A stretch of DNA of 64,000 bases from Hyphomicrobiales bacterium (GTDB taxonomy: Bacteria; Pseudomonadota; Alphaproteobacteria; Rhizobiales; Beijerinckiaceae), in NCBI GenBank assembly GCA_027483945.1, contig JAIXTM010000018.1, positions 124,001 through 188,000 on the forward strand, in the 5' to 3' direction. Below, piece by piece: positions 8,723 through 18,168 of the stretch (position 1 is its first letter; each line of letters opens with the position of its first letter). A program made the position numbers and the translations under genes. Under the pieces are notes generated by a model. That model made no database searches. It saw only the letters and a list, made by a program, of their open reading frames with translations, and had not been told where the DNA came from.

Positions 8723-9439
8723 AACCGGCCGCGCCTCAGCCGCGTTCGCGGGCACAAGCCGCTTCACGTCGGCCGGCTGGATCATGCCGGCGGACATGAT
8801 GACCTTGGCCGCGTCCTCGACGCTCATGTCGACTTCGATCACGTCCGCCTTGGGCAGGTAGAAGTAGAAGCCGGTGGTGGGGTTGGGCGTGCAGGGCAGG
8901 AAGACGCTGATGTGCTCGCGCGTGTCGGGCAGCACGGCCGCGACGGTCGGCGGCGGCTCGTTGGAGATGAAGACGAGCGTCCACATCCCCTTGGCCGGGA
9001 ATTCCACCATGCCGACCTTGCGGAACGACGTGCCGGATTGGGAGAACAGCGTCTCGAAGACCTGCTTCACGCCCTTGTAGATGCCGCTGACGACGGGCAT
9101 CCGCGCCAGCACCATCTCGCTCCAGCCGACCAGGTAGCGGCCGACGAGGTTGGCGGTGAGGAAGCCGAGGATCGTGAGGCCGAGAAAGGCCAAGACGAGG
9201 CCGAAGCCCGGCACCGTGAACGGCAGGTAGGTGTCCGGCAGGTAGGCCGCCGGCACGAGCGGCTTCACCCAGCCGTCGACCAGGTTGACGAACCACCAGA
9301 CGAGCCAGGCGGTGACCGTCAGCGGGCCGGCGATGACGATGCCGGTGAGGAAATAATTGCGCAGCCGCGTCCGCCACGACACGGGCGGCGTCAGGGCGGC
9401 GGCGATGGCTTCCGGGCGGATTTCGGAGGAATCGTTCAT
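8708..9439 (-). CDS. DUF502 family membrane protein
   Basis: A 243-residue inner-membrane protein with two hydrophobic segments near residues 27-52 (YFLTGIVIAGPLTVTAWLVW) and 75-100 (GFGLVLAFLGLTILGFLTAN). A soluble part follows with the family-typical PVVSGIYKGVKQV and FLPCTPNPTTGF segments. DUF502 proteins are widespread and have no established function. The gene is on the strand opposite recG and overlaps its end by 15 bp. An unusually acidic GTG/ATG choice is not an issue: the ATG at 9439 begins MNDSSEIRPEA directly before the first basic/hydrophobic stretch. Confidence 0.88.
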   Translation of the reverse strand: MNDSSEIRPEAIAAALTPPVSWRTRLRNYFLTGIVIAGPLTVTAWLVWWFVNLVDGWVKPLVPAAYLPDTYLPFTVPGFGLVLAFLGLTILGFLTANLVGRYLVGWSEMVLARMPVVSGIYKGVKQVFETLFSQSGTSFRKVGMVEFPAKGMWTLVFISNEPPPTVAAVLPDTREHISVFLPCTPNPTTGFYFYLPKADVIEVDMSVEDAAKVIMSAGMIQPADVKRLVPANAAEARPVSAGP

Positions 9440-9509
9440 GGCGGGTGCGGACAGGTCGGAGCCCTAGCAATGGCGCAAGGCGCCGTCCGCCGCAATGGGC
9501 AAGCCGCCT

Positions 9510-9536
9510 CCTCCCGCTTCGGTTTGAGGCGGGAGG
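9510..9536 (-). terminator. Possible hairpin downstream of glmS
   Basis: An 8-bp perfect stem (9510-9517 with 9529-9536, 11-base loop) lies just after the glmS stop on the minus strand. There is no clear T-run, so termination is a guess. Confidence 0.35.
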
Positions 9537-9552
9537 CGGAAGGCCCGGCTGC

Positions 9553-11379
9553 CTATTCCACCGTGACCGATTTCGCGAGGTTGCGCGGCTGGTCCACGTC
9601 TTTCCCCATGAAGACGGCCGTGTGGTAGGCCAGCATCTGCACCGGCAGCGCGTAGACGATGGGCGCGATCAGCGGGTGCATCTCGGGCAGGATGATGGAG
9701 GCGTGCAGGTCGATGGCCGCCTCCCGCGCCGCGCGCTCGTCGCCGATCAGGATGATGCGGCCGCCGCGGGCGGCGACCTCCTGCATGTTGGAGACGGTCT
9801 TCTCGAAGACCGCGTCGTGGGGCGCCAGCACGATGACCGGCATCGTCTCGTCGATCAGCGCGATGGGGCCATGCTTGAGCTCGCCGGCCGCGTAGCCCTC
9901 GGCGTGGATGTAGGACAGTTCCTTGAGCTTGAGCGCGCCCTCCAGCGCCAGCGGATAGGACGTGCCGCGCCCCAGATAGAGCACGTCGGACGCCTTCGCG
10001 AGATCGCGGCTCACCTGCTCGATATGGGGTTCCAGCTTCATCGCCTCGGCCAAAAGGCCCGGCGCGGCCATGAGCGCGGAGACGAATTCGCGCTCCTGCT
10101 CCTCCGACAGCGTGCCGCGCGCGCGCCCGGCGGCGACCGCGAGGCAGGCGAGGACCGCGAGCTGGCAGGTGAAGGCCTTGGTGGACGCGACGCCGATCTC
10201 CGGGCCGGCGAGGGTCGGCGTCACCGCCGTGCTCTCGCGGGCGATGCTGGAGGTCGGGACGTTGACGACGGAGAGGATGTGCTGGCCCTGCTCCTTGGCG
10301 TAGCGGAGCGAGGCCAGCGTGTCCGCGGTTTCGCCGGACTGGGAGATGAAGAGCGACAGGTCGCCCTTGTCGAGCGGGGCTTCGCGGTAGCGGAACTCGG
10401 ACGCCACGTCGATCTCGACGGGCAGGCGCGCGAAGCGCTCGAACCAGTATTTCGCCGTGAGGCCGGCGATGTAGGCCGTGCCGCAGGCGGAGATGGACAG
10501 GCGGCGGATCGCCTTGAAGTCGAACGGCAACTCGTCCGGCAGGCGGACCTTGCCGGCGGAGAGGTCGACATAGTGGGCGATCGTGCGGCCGACCACTTCC
10601 GGCTGCTCGTGGATTTCCTTGGCCATGAAATGGCGGAAATTGCCCTTCTCGGCGACGAAGGATCCCGGCGGGATCCGGACCTTCTGGCGCGCCACCCGCG
10701 CGCCGGCGGCGTCGCGCACCTCGGCCGAATGGCGCGAGAGGATCACCCAGTCGCCGTCGTCGAGATAGGTGACCGAATCGGTGAAGGGGGCGAGCGCGAG
10801 CGCGTCCGAGCCCAGATACATCTCGCCCTCGCCATGGCCGACGGCGAGCGGAGCGCCGTGGCGCGCGCCGATCATCAGGTCGTCCTCGCCGGCGAAGATG
10901 AAGGCGAGCGCGAAGGCGCCCCGCAGGCGCGGCAGCACGGCGGCGACGGCATCCACCGGGTCCATGCCGGCGCGCAAAGCGTCGGTGACGAGCTGCGCGA
11001 CGACCTCCGTGTCGGTCTCGCTCTCGAACCGGACGCCCTTGGCCTCCAGCTCCTCCCGCAATTCGCGGAAATTCTCGATGATCCCGTTATGGACGACGGC
11101 GAGGCGGTCGGTCGCGTGGGGATGGGCGTTGGTCTCGTTCGGCCGTCCGTGGGTCGCCCAGCGCGTGTGGCCGATGCCGACATGGCCCGCCAGGGGCTGC
11201 GTGGAAAGCCGGGCCTCCAGATTGCGCAGCTTGCCCTCGGCGCGCCGCCGCTCGAGGCGGCCTTCCTCCAGCGTCGCCACGCCCGCGGAATCGTAGCCGC
11301 GATATTCGAGGCGCTTCAGCGCGTCGACGACGAGCGGCGCGACCGCCTGCCGCCCGAGAATTCCCACAATCCCGCACAT
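9553..11379 (-). CDS. glmS: Glutamine--fructose-6-phosphate aminotransferase GlmS
   Basis: A 608-residue enzyme making glucosamine-6-phosphate from fructose-6-phosphate and glutamine, the first committed step toward UDP-GlcNAc. The mature N-terminal cysteine follows the initiator Met (MCGIVGILG) and is the glutaminase nucleophile. The glutaminase domain (about 1-240) includes HTRWATHG and HNGIIENF. Two SIS sugar-isomerase domains follow (SISACGTAYIAG, SQSGETADTLASLRYAKEQG, STKAFTCQ, GRGTSYPLALEGALKLKE), and the C-terminus ends NLAKSVTVE as in the family. It lies directly downstream of glmU on the same strand with a 127-bp gap, so both may be in one transcript. Length is as expected. Confidence 0.97.
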   Translation of the reverse strand: MCGIVGILGRQAVAPLVVDALKRLEYRGYDSAGVATLEEGRLERRRAEGKLRNLEARLSTQPLAGHVGIGHTRWATHGRPNETNAHPHATDRLAVVHNGIIENFRELREELEAKGVRFESETDTEVVAQLVTDALRAGMDPVDAVAAVLPRLRGAFALAFIFAGEDDLMIGARHGAPLAVGHGEGEMYLGSDALALAPFTDSVTYLDDGDWVILSRHSAEVRDAAGARVARQKVRIPPGSFVAEKGNFRHFMAKEIHEQPEVVGRTIAHYVDLSAGKVRLPDELPFDFKAIRRLSISACGTAYIAGLTAKYWFERFARLPVEIDVASEFRYREAPLDKGDLSLFISQSGETADTLASLRYAKEQGQHILSVVNVPTSSIARESTAVTPTLAGPEIGVASTKAFTCQLAVLACLAVAAGRARGTLSEEQEREFVSALMAAPGLLAEAMKLEPHIEQVSRDLAKASDVLYLGRGTSYPLALEGALKLKELSYIHAEGYAAGELKHGPIALIDETMPVIVLAPHDAVFEKTVSNMQEVAARGGRIILIGDERAAREAAIDLHASIILPEMHPLIAPIVYALPVQMLAYHTAVFMGKDVDQPRNLAKSVTVE

Positions 11380-11506
11380 GAGCCGTCAATGACCCCCATT
11401 CCCCGTCCATCGGCGGTGCCTTGCTAGGGCCAAGACCTGCCGAACGACCAATCAAAGGTTATGTCGAATTGTGACGATAGGCTGAAGACCTTCGCCGAAG
11501 CTTTTG

Positions 11507-12859
11507 TCACTTCTTCTTTTTCTGGTTTTCCGGCCGGGCCCGGAACGCCGCCGCCCAGCCCGGCTTGATCGCCTGACGACCCCGCCCGAGCGCCAGCGCG
11601 TCATCCGGAACGTCGTCCGTGATCACCGAACCGGACCCGACCATGGCCCCCGCCCCGATCGTCACCGGGGCGACCAGGGACGAATTGGAGCCCACGAAGG
11701 CGCCCTCGCCGATCACGGTGCGCGACTTGTTGAAGCCGTCGTAATTGCAGGTGATCGTCCCGGCGCCGACATTGGCCTTCGGCCCGACGCTCGCGTCGCC
11801 GACATAGGACAGATGCGGAAGCTTGGCGCCCGGACCGATCTCTGCATTCTTCACTTCGACGAAGTTGCCGACCTTGGCGCCGGAGCGCAGGACCGCACCC
11901 GGGCGAAGCCGTCCGTAGGGACCGACGCTGGCGCCGCTCTCCACCACGGCGCCCGCGAGATGCGAGAAGGCGTGGATCGTCGCGCCGTCGCCGACAATTA
12001 CAGCCGGACCGAACACGACATGCGGTTCCACCAGGACGTCGCGCCCCAGCACCGTGTCGTGGCTGAAGAAGACGGTTTCCGGGGCGATCAGCGTCGCGCC
12101 CCCGCGCATCGCCGCCTCCCGCAGCCGCGCCTGCAGGGTCGCCTCGGCCCGCGCGAGCTGGACACGGTCGTTGACGCCCTGCACCTCGGCCTCGTCGGTC
12201 ACGAGCGCGACGGCCTTCAGGCCCTGGCGCCGCGCCACCTCGACCACGTCGGTGAGATAGAACTCGCCTTGGGAATTGGTGCTGCCGATGCCCTCCAGCA
12301 GCGCGAGCGCCCGGCGGCCGTCCAGCGCCATCAGGCCGGCATTGCACAGGCGGATGGCGCGTTCCTCCTCGGAAGCGTCCCTGTGCTCCCGGATCGCGAC
12401 CAGTTCGCCTCCCGCTTCAACCAGGCGCCCGTAGCCTGTCGGGTCCTCGGCCGTGAAGCCGAGGGCGGCCACCGCGGCGCCGTCGCGGATGGCGGCGATC
12501 AGACGGCCGAACGTCGCCGGGCTCACCAGCGGCGTGTCGCCGAAGGCCACGACGACCACGTCCGGAGCGGCGGCGAGCGCCTCGCGGGCGGCGAGCACCG
12601 CATGTGCCGTTCCACGACGCTCGGCCTGCACGAAGACCTCGGCGCCGGCCTCGCGCGCCAGGGCGGCGGCGGCATCGTGCCCGGGGCCGACGACGACCGC
12701 GCGGCTTCCGGCGCCGGAGGCCGCCACGGCGGCCAGGACGTGACCGAGCATGGGCCGGCCGGCGATCTCGTGCATGACCTTGGGCCGGTCCGACTTCATC
12801 CGCGTGCCCTCGCCGGCGGCGAGGACGATGGCGAGGCAGTTCAGGCTCTGGCGGGTCAT
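11507..12859 (-). CDS. glmU: Bifunctional GlcNAc-1-P uridyltransferase / GlcN-1-P acetyltransferase GlmU
   Basis: A 450-residue enzyme performing the last two steps to UDP-GlcNAc. The N-terminal nucleotidyltransferase begins [19 protein letters not shown], with GDTPLV near residue 100. The C-terminal half is a left-handed beta-helix acyltransferase with hexapeptide repeats ([20 protein letters not shown], then [14 protein letters not shown] and [14 protein letters not shown]). The start at 12859 ([10 protein letters not shown]) is preferred over a GTG 33 bases upstream because family members start here. The C-terminus is an all-lysine run, KKKK, which is unusual but not informative. Together with the adjacent glmS it supplies UDP-GlcNAc for peptidoglycan and lipid A. 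Confidence 0.96.
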   Translation of the reverse strand: MTRQSLNCLAIVLAAGEGTRMKSDRPKVMHEIAGRPMLGHVLAAVAASGAGSRAVVVGPGHDAAAALAREAGAEVFVQAERRGTAHAVLAAREALAAAPDVVVVAFGDTPLVSPATFGRLIAAIRDGAAVAALGFTAEDPTGYGRLVEAGGELVAIREHRDASEEERAIRLCNAGLMALDGRRALALLEGIGSTNSQGEFYLTDVVEVARRQGLKAVALVTDEAEVQGVNDRVQLARAEATLQARLREAAMRGGATLIAPETVFFSHDTVLGRDVLVEPHVVFGPAVIVGDGATIHAFSHLAGAVVESGASVGPYGRLRPGAVLRSGAKVGNFVEVKNAEIGPGAKLPHLSYVGDASVGPKANVGAGTITCNYDGFNKSRTVIGEGAFVGSNSSLVAPVTIGAGAMVGSGSVITDDVPDDALALGRGRQAIKPGWAAAFRARPENQKKKK

Positions 12860-13012
12860 CTTTGTTCCGGGCGGATCGGGATGCGCGCCCACGCTTAGCG
12901 AAGCCCCTCCCCCGGGTCAAAGAATCCGAGCGAAACGGCTGGCGGACCATGAATTTGACACGCTCACCCCTCTACTTTCCCCAAGCGTCGCCGTGCTAAT
13001 GGTGACACCCCG

Positions 13013-14665
13013 ATGACATGGTCCGGCATCGCCGGGCTCGACGCAGCGCCACAAGAGCGGATCGTGACCGCCCCACCCTTCGATCCTGAACGCCGCGGCG
13101 ACGCGGCCGGCCCCCTCCTGTCCCGTCGCGCCGTCGTCGCGTCCGCGGGCGCTGCCGCCGCCGCGGCCATCGTGCCCGGCGCCGCCTTCGCCCAGGCGAT
13201 CACCCCCGCGGTGATCATCCAGACGGCGGCGGGCGAAGGCGTGAAGTTCGATACGGGCGCGCTCGCCGATGCCGCCCGCGTGATCTCGCGCCGGCCCTTC
13301 GCGCCGCAGGCGCAGGACCTGCCGGCGCCGTTCAACAACCTGAACTACGAGCAGTATGTCGGCATCCGCGCGCAGCCGAACGCGGTCCTGTGGAACGGCG
13401 AGAATCGCGGCTTCGCGGTCGAGCCGCTGCACCGGGGCTTCGCCTTCTCCAACCCGGTCGCCCTGTTCGCGGTCGAGGACGGGACGATCCGGCGCATCGC
13501 CTATGACCGGTCGCGCTTCGATTTCGGGCGGCTCCAGGTCCCGGCCACTATCGGCGACATCGGCTTTTCGGGCTTCCGCGTCTTCACCACCTCCGCGGAG
13601 GGCCCGCCGCGCGAGGCAGCGATCTTCCAGGGCGCGACCTTCTTCCGCGCGCTCGCGGCCGGGCAGAATCTCGGCTGCATGGCGCGCACGCTGACGCTGA
13701 AGCCGGCCGATCCGCGCGGCGAGGAATTCCCGTTCTTCCGGGCCTTCTGGATCGAGCGGCCGATCCCCGGCACCGGCGCGCTGATCCTGCACGGCCTGTT
13801 CGATTCCGAGAGCGTGACCGGCGTCGCGCGCTTCACCCTGCGCCCCGGCGACATGACGATCGTGGACGTGGAGGTGCACCTGTTCCCGCGCGTCGCTCTC
13901 GACCATGTGGGCATGGGCGGGGTGACGAGCACCTATCTCTTCGGGCCCCAGAGCCGGCGCATGACGGGCGACATCCGCCCCGCCGTCCACGAATCGGACG
14001 GGTTGCAGATGCTCAACGGTGCCGGCGAATGGGTCTGGCGGCCTCTCATCAACCACGAGAGCCTGCAGATCTCGGTCTTCGCCGACCAGGCGCTGAAGGG
14101 TTTTGGCCTGTTGCAGCGGACACGGGATTACGGCGCATTCCAGGACGACGACCAGCGGTTCGAGCTGCGTCCCAGCCTGTGGATCGAGCCGCTCGGCGAA
14201 TGGGGGCCGGGCGCGGTCAACCTGATCGAGATCCCGAGCGACTCGGAGGTCAACGACAACATCGTCACCTATTGGCGGCCGCGGAACCCGGTCGCGGCGG
14301 GCAGCGAGTTCATGTTCGCCCTGCGCCAGTACTGGTGCTGGACGCCGCCGGAGCGGCCGCAGCTGGCGACCGTCGCCTCGACCCGGACGGGGAATGGCCC
14401 CGGAAACCGCCGCCGCTTCTTCGTGGACTTCACCGGCGAAGCGCTCGGCGATGCCGAGTTCGTCAAGACGGTCCGGGCTTCGCTCGGGACACGGCCCGGA
14501 ACCGTTGCGAATGTCAGGCTTTCGCCCTATCCGGCACGCAAGGTGCTCCGCGTGGCCTTTGAGCTCGATCCGGGCTCGGACAACCTGGCGGAACTGAGGT
14601 TGCTCCTCGAGGCGGCGGACGGCAAGGCGGTCAGCGAGACATGGTTGTACAGATGGACGCCGTGA
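13013..14665 (+). CDS. opgG: Periplasmic glucan biosynthesis protein OpgG/OpgD (MdoG family)
   Basis: A 550-residue exported protein acting on the backbone of osmoregulated periplasmic glucans. A twin-arginine-like signal is visible (SRRAVVASAG, RR at 38-39, with likely cleavage after AFA at residue 60), which is more typical of OpgD than OpgG. The mature part matches the MdoG fold: FNNLNYEQYVGIR, GENRGFAVEPLHRGFAF, GMGGVTSTYLFGPQSRR, DGLQMLNGAGEWVWRPL and NDNIVTYWRP. The stop lies 25 bases inside opgH, indicating translational coupling. The start is the ATG at 13013; the long segment before the RR motif leaves some doubt about the exact start. A TTGACA lies at 12955-12960, but no matching -10 was evident. 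Confidence 0.92.
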   Translation: MTWSGIAGLDAAPQERIVTAPPFDPERRGDAAGPLLSRRAVVASAGAAAAAAIVPGAAFAQAITPAVIIQTAAGEGVKFDTGALADAARVISRRPFAPQAQDLPAPFNNLNYEQYVGIRAQPNAVLWNGENRGFAVEPLHRGFAFSNPVALFAVEDGTIRRIAYDRSRFDFGRLQVPATIGDIGFSGFRVFTTSAEGPPREAAIFQGATFFRALAAGQNLGCMARTLTLKPADPRGEEFPFFRAFWIERPIPGTGALILHGLFDSESVTGVARFTLRPGDMTIVDVEVHLFPRVALDHVGMGGVTSTYLFGPQSRRMTGDIRPAVHESDGLQMLNGAGEWVWRPLINHESLQISVFADQALKGFGLLQRTRDYGAFQDDDQRFELRPSLWIEPLGEWGPGAVNLIEIPSDSEVNDNIVTYWRPRNPVAAGSEFMFALRQYWCWTPPERPQLATVASTRTGNGPGNRRRFFVDFTGEALGDAEFVKTVRASLGTRPGTVANVRLSPYPARKVLRVAFELDPGSDNLAELRLLLEAADGKAVSETWLYRWTP

Positions 14666-16821
14666 CGGCGCCCGCCGAGCAGATCGGGGACGAGCCCCGT
14701 GCCATCGAGGCAATGCCGCCGGAAAGCCGGCTGGACATGCCCACGCAGTCGCTGCGCCGCTGGGGCCGCAACGAGGAGCGGCGCCCAGTTGGCCGCCACG
14801 TTGCGCCATGGCTTCCGCGCTTCCTGGTCTTCGCCGGCGCGCTCGGGCTCACCGCCTACGGCGCCTACGAGATGTATGCGGTCGTCTCGGTGAGCCGCAC
14901 GACGGCGCTGCAGTACCTGCTGCTCGCGCTGTTCACCGTGAATTTCTCCTGGATCGCGCTGGCCTTCACGAGCGCGCTGGTCGGCTTCCTCGTCCTGCTG
15001 CGCCGGCCCCGGCCGCCGGCGGTGCCGGAGACGCTGAAGGCGCGCACGGCCGTCGTCATGCCGGTCTACAACGAGTCGACCGCGCGCACTTTCGGGGCCC
15101 TCGCGGCGATCCGGGAATCGATCGAGGCGACCGGGCACGGAGCCGCGTTCGATTATTTCATCCTGTCCGACACGACCAATCCCGACGTGTGGATCGCCGA
15201 GGAGCGGGCTTTCGCGGCCATGCGCGAGCGGCTCGGCGACGGCGCGCGGATCTATTACCGCCACCGCCCGAAGAACCATCACCGCAAGGCCGGCAATATC
15301 GCCGACTTTGTGTCCCGCTGGGGCGGCGATTACGACCACATGCTGGTGCTGGACGCCGACAGCGTCATGTCCGGCCACTGCATCGTCACGCTGGCGGCCG
15401 CGATGGAGGCCGACCCCGATGCCGGCATCATCCAGAGCCTGCCGCTGGTCATCAACCGCAACACCCTGTTCGCCCGGGTCCAGCAATTCGCGGCCCGCGT
15501 CTACGGCCCCGTGATCGCGGCGGGGCTTTCGGCCTGGATGGGCCGCGACGGCAATTACTGGGGCCATAACGCCATCATCCGCACGGCCGCCTTCGCCGCC
15601 CATTGCGGCCTTCCCGACCTGGCCGGCAAGCCGCCCTTCGGCGGGCACATCCTGAGCCACGACTTCGTGGAGGCGGCCCTCATCCGCCGCGCGGGCTGGA
15701 GCGTCTACATGCTGCCCGATCTCGGCGGCTCGTACGAGGAAAGCCCGCCCTCGCTCATCGACGTCGCGACGCGGGACCGCCGCTGGTGCCAGGGCAACCT
15801 CCAGCATGCGCGGGTCATCGGCGCGCGCGGGCTGAAGCTGGCGACGCGGCAGCATTTCGCCACCGGCATCATGTCCTACCTCGCCTCCCCGTTCTGGCTG
15901 TTCCAGCTCGTGGTCGGCCTCATCCTCGTGCTGCAGACGCGCTATGTGCGGCCGGAATATTTCACGCGCGAGTTCAACCTGTTCCCGGCCTGGCCGCGCT
16001 TCGACGCGGAGCGCGCGCTCAACCTGTTCGGCCTGACCATGGCCATCCTGCTGGCCCCGAAATTCTTCGGGCTCCTGGTGATGCTGCTGGACCGGGAGAA
16101 CCGCCGGAAGGCCGGCGGCGCGATCCGGCTCGTCCTGTCATCGCTGGTGGAGGTGATCCTCTCCGCGCTGCTGGCGCCGGTCATGATGGTGATCCAGTCC
16201 GGCGCGGTGTTCCAAATCCTGGCGGGGCGCGACACGGGCTGGAATCCGCAGCGCCGCGACGACGGATCGATTCCCTTCGCCGACATCGTGCGCCGGCACC
16301 GGGCGCATGTCGTGCTCGGCATCTTCGCCGGCGTGGCGGCGTTCGCGCTCTCGCCTTCGCTCTTTGCGTGGATGTCGCCGACGATCATCGGCCTCGTCCT
16401 CGCGATCCAGATCTCCTGGGCCTCGGGACAGCTCGCCTTCGGGCTCGCGCTCAAGCGCCTCGGTCTCCTGCTGACGCCGGAGGAATCGACGCCGCCGCCG
16501 GTCGCGGTCCGCGCCAACGAGCTGGCCGGCACCTTCGCGCAGTCCGGCTTCGACGATGCCGACGGTCTGGAGGCGCTGCACGGCGACCCGGATCTGCAGG
16601 CCCGTCACGACGCCATGCTGCCGCAGGCGCCCCAACGGCGCCGCGGCGACATCGACCCGGAACGGGTCGTGGCGCAGGCCAAGCTGGTGGAGGCCGAAAG
16701 CCTCGCCGACGCCATGGCCTGGCTCAAGCCGCGCGAGCGCATGATCGTGCTCCACGACCGGGCGCTCCTCGGCCTGCTCTACCGCCTGCCAGCGGCCCGC
16801 CCCGACGCGACGGCGGCCTGA
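14641..16821 (+). CDS. opgH: Glucans biosynthesis glucosyltransferase OpgH (MdoH)
   Basis: A 726-residue inner-membrane GT2 glucosyltransferase that polymerises beta-glucan from UDP-glucose for periplasmic glucans. Two N-terminal transmembrane segments (about 60-120) precede the catalytic domain, which begins AVVMPVYNEST near 137. The DxD-type motif is LVLDADSVMSG near 238; DFVEAALIRRAGW and the processivity motif RRWCQGNLQH lie near 345-385. At least four further membrane segments follow. The start at 14641 overlaps opgG by 25 bp; MDAVTAP, four codons later, is an alternative. It is followed three bases after the stop by the SMR gene, so the three genes probably form one operon. Confidence 0.95.
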   Translation: MVVQMDAVTAPAEQIGDEPRAIEAMPPESRLDMPTQSLRRWGRNEERRPVGRHVAPWLPRFLVFAGALGLTAYGAYEMYAVVSVSRTTALQYLLLALFTVNFSWIALAFTSALVGFLVLLRRPRPPAVPETLKARTAVVMPVYNESTARTFGALAAIRESIEATGHGAAFDYFILSDTTNPDVWIAEERAFAAMRERLGDGARIYYRHRPKNHHRKAGNIADFVSRWGGDYDHMLVLDADSVMSGHCIVTLAAAMEADPDAGIIQSLPLVINRNTLFARVQQFAARVYGPVIAAGLSAWMGRDGNYWGHNAIIRTAAFAAHCGLPDLAGKPPFGGHILSHDFVEAALIRRAGWSVYMLPDLGGSYEESPPSLIDVATRDRRWCQGNLQHARVIGARGLKLATRQHFATGIMSYLASPFWLFQLVVGLILVLQTRYVRPEYFTREFNLFPAWPRFDAERALNLFGLTMAILLAPKFFGLLVMLLDRENRRKAGGAIRLVLSSLVEVILSALLAPVMMVIQSGAVFQILAGRDTGWNPQRRDDGSIPFADIVRRHRAHVVLGIFAGVAAFALSPSLFAWMSPTIIGLVLAIQISWASGQLAFGLALKRLGLLLTPEESTPPPVAVRANELAGTFAQSGFDDADGLEALHGDPDLQARHDAMLPQAPQRRRGDIDPERVVAQAKLVEAESLADAMAWLKPRERMIVLHDRALLGLLYRLPAARPDATAA

Positions 16822-16824
16822 GCC

Positions 16825-17139
16825 ATGGCCTGGCTCATCCTCTTCGCCGCCGGATTGCTGGAGATCGGCTGGGCCATCGGGCTGAAATACACCGAAGGCT
16901 TCACCCGCCTCTTCCCCACCGTGCTGACGGTCGTCAGCATGATCGCGAGCGTCGGGCTGCTCGGCCTGGCCCTGAAGACCCTTCCGGTCGGAACCGCCTA
17001 TGCGGTCTGGACCGGCATCGGGACGGTTGGAACCGCGATCCTGGGCATCGTCCTGCTCGGCGAGCCGGCCACGGCGATGCGGCTCGCCTGCATAGCGCTC
17101 ATCGTCGCCGGCATTGCCGGGCTGAAGCTCGCCGCCTGA
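16825..17139 (+). CDS. sugE: SMR-family exporter, SugE/Gdx type
   Basis: A 104-residue four-helix small multidrug resistance protein. The N-terminus [20 protein letters not shown] has the conserved membrane Glu (E13), and the motif [10 protein letters not shown] is characteristic of the SugE/Gdx branch rather than EmrE. Members of this branch export guanidinium in the cases studied. It starts three bases after opgH and so seems to be transcribed with opgGH. I saw no guanidine riboswitch, for which there would be no room. Single-copy SMR proteins of this kind act as dual-topology dimers. Substrate is inferred only. Confidence 0.9.
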   Translation: MAWLILFAAGLLEIGWAIGLKYTEGFTRLFPTVLTVVSMIASVGLLGLALKTLPVGTAYAVWTGIGTVGTAILGIVLLGEPATAMRLACIALIVAGIAGLKLAA

Positions 17140-17225
17140 TCGGTCCCTTGGCAGGACGGGCTGGGATCGTCCACACTGGCCGCGTGGAGGGCCCGCCGGG
17201 CGGGCCGCACAGGCGGGGGCGCGCC

Positions 17226-17717
17226 ATGTTTCTGCAGGCACTCACGATCGTGCATACCCTGATCAGCCTGGTCGCGATCGCGGCGGGATTGGCCGTGCTC
17301 GGGAACTGGCTGGCCGGAAAGCCCGCGGGCAGCGGCCGCTTGCCGGTCTTCGTCGTCACCGCCTGGCTGACGAGCCTCACCGGGTTCCTCTTCCCGTTCA
17401 ACGGCGTCCTGCCCTCGCACATCACCGGCGTCGTCGCGCTTGTGGTTCTGCTGGGCGTGTTCGTGGCCGACCGCCTGAAAGGCCGCGCCGGCCCGTGGAA
17501 CGGCGTCTACGTCGCCGGGATCGTGGCGAGTACCTATCTCCTGGTCTTCGTTCTGGTCGCGCAGCTCTTCCTCAAGGTGCCCGCGCTACACCGCCTCGCC
17601 CCCACGGGCGCCGAGCCAGCCTTCGCGATCGCGCAGGGCGCGGTGCTCCTGGCCTTCCTCGCCGCCGGGATCGTGGCCGTGCGGCGGCCGACGGCAACGC
17701 GCAAAGCCGTGGCCTGA
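17226..17717 (+). CDS. Small four-helix membrane protein of unknown function
   Basis: A 163-residue hydrophobic protein with four clear membrane segments (about 4-30, 42-62, 68-87 and 98-120, plus a C-terminal one near 138-157). The start MFLQALTIVH at 17226 is the first ATG before the hydrophobic region. I recognise no family signature beyond a general resemblance to uncharacterised integral membrane proteins. It is on the same strand as sugE, 86 bases downstream, and may be the last gene of that operon. Confidence 0.75.
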   Translation: MFLQALTIVHTLISLVAIAAGLAVLGNWLAGKPAGSGRLPVFVVTAWLTSLTGFLFPFNGVLPSHITGVVALVVLLGVFVADRLKGRAGPWNGVYVAGIVASTYLLVFVLVAQLFLKVPALHRLAPTGAEPAFAIAQGAVLLAFLAAGIVAVRRPTATRKAVA

Positions 17718-17782
17718 CCGCCCGCGGCGGCCTTCACTGGCGCCGATAGTCCCCGCCTAGCAGACGGATGGCGGAAGCCGCG

Positions 17783-17899
17783 TCAGGATTCGCCGGCGGG
17801 AGGCTGCTTGCTGCTGCAACCGCCGGGCGTAGCCGATGCGGTCACGGGCGCAGCGAGAGCCGCGATAGCGAGGCAAAGCGCGAGAAAGATCCGAAGCAT
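17783..17899 (-). CDS. Possible 38-residue secreted peptide
   Basis: A short frame encoding a signal-peptide-like sequence (MLRIFLALCLAIAALAAPV, likely cleaved after ASA) and a tail of about 15 residues, PGGCSSKQPPAGES. An AGGAGA ribosome site lies eight bases before the ATG at 17899. No family is recognised. The good ribosome site and textbook signal peptide support it; its small size and single cysteine make it uncertain. The 42-bp tandem repeats begin just upstream of it. Confidence 0.45.
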   Translation of the reverse strand: MLRIFLALCLAIAALAAPVTASATPGGCSSKQPPAGES

Positions 17900-17930
17900 C
17901 GAGGTCTCCTCAGTCCGGGTCCGGCGCAAG

Positions 17931-18095
17931 GAGATCACCGCGCATCCGAGGATGCAAGTCCGGCTCCGCGGGGAGATCGCCTCGCGCCTGAGGATGCAAG
18001 CCCGCCTCCGCGGGGAAATCGCCCCGCGCCCGGACGCAAGTCCGCCTCCGCGGCGAGATCGCCCGGCGCCCGAGGACGGAAGTCCGCCTCCGTGG
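17931..18095. repeat. Four-copy ~42-bp tandem repeat
   Basis: Four imperfect head-to-tail units start at 17931, 17973, 18015 and 18055. Each begins GAGATCGCC (or a close variant), has GATGCAAG or a variant in the middle, and ends CCGCCTCCGCGGG. Units 1 and 2 are 42 bp; unit 3 is 40 bp, so frame is not kept on either strand and the array is probably noncoding. It lies between the divergent 38-residue ORF and the TetR gene. Confidence 0.8.
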
Positions 18096-18132
18096 CTGCC
18101 GTGAACAGACCTGACCACGAAACGTTCCACTC

Positions 18133-18161
18133 TTGACAGACATACCAACCGGTCTGTATTA
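18133..18161 (+). promoter_or_regulatory. TetR promoter with overlapping palindromic operator
   Basis: A consensus -35 (TTGACA, 18133-18138) is spaced 17 bases from GTATTA (18156-18161). The spacer carries an imperfect palindrome at 18140-18157, ACATACC-AACC-GGTCTGT, with six of seven bases paired per arm. This resembles operators of TetR regulators and would let the adjacent gene repress itself. The predicted transcription start is within a base or two of the ATG at 18169, suggesting a leaderless message. Confidence 0.65.
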
Positions 18162-18168
18162 ACGGGAC

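Noticed and set aside
9445-11427. Plus-strand frame opposite glmS
   Set aside because: It has no domain signal and lies entirely over the clearly coding glmS.
12860-13012. Promoter for opgG from the TTGACA at 12955-12960
   Set aside because: No fitting -10 lies at 16-18 bases, so I did not call it.
17931-18095. Tandem repeat as a CRISPR array
   Set aside because: Units are directly adjacent with no unique spacers and are imperfect, and no cas gene is near.
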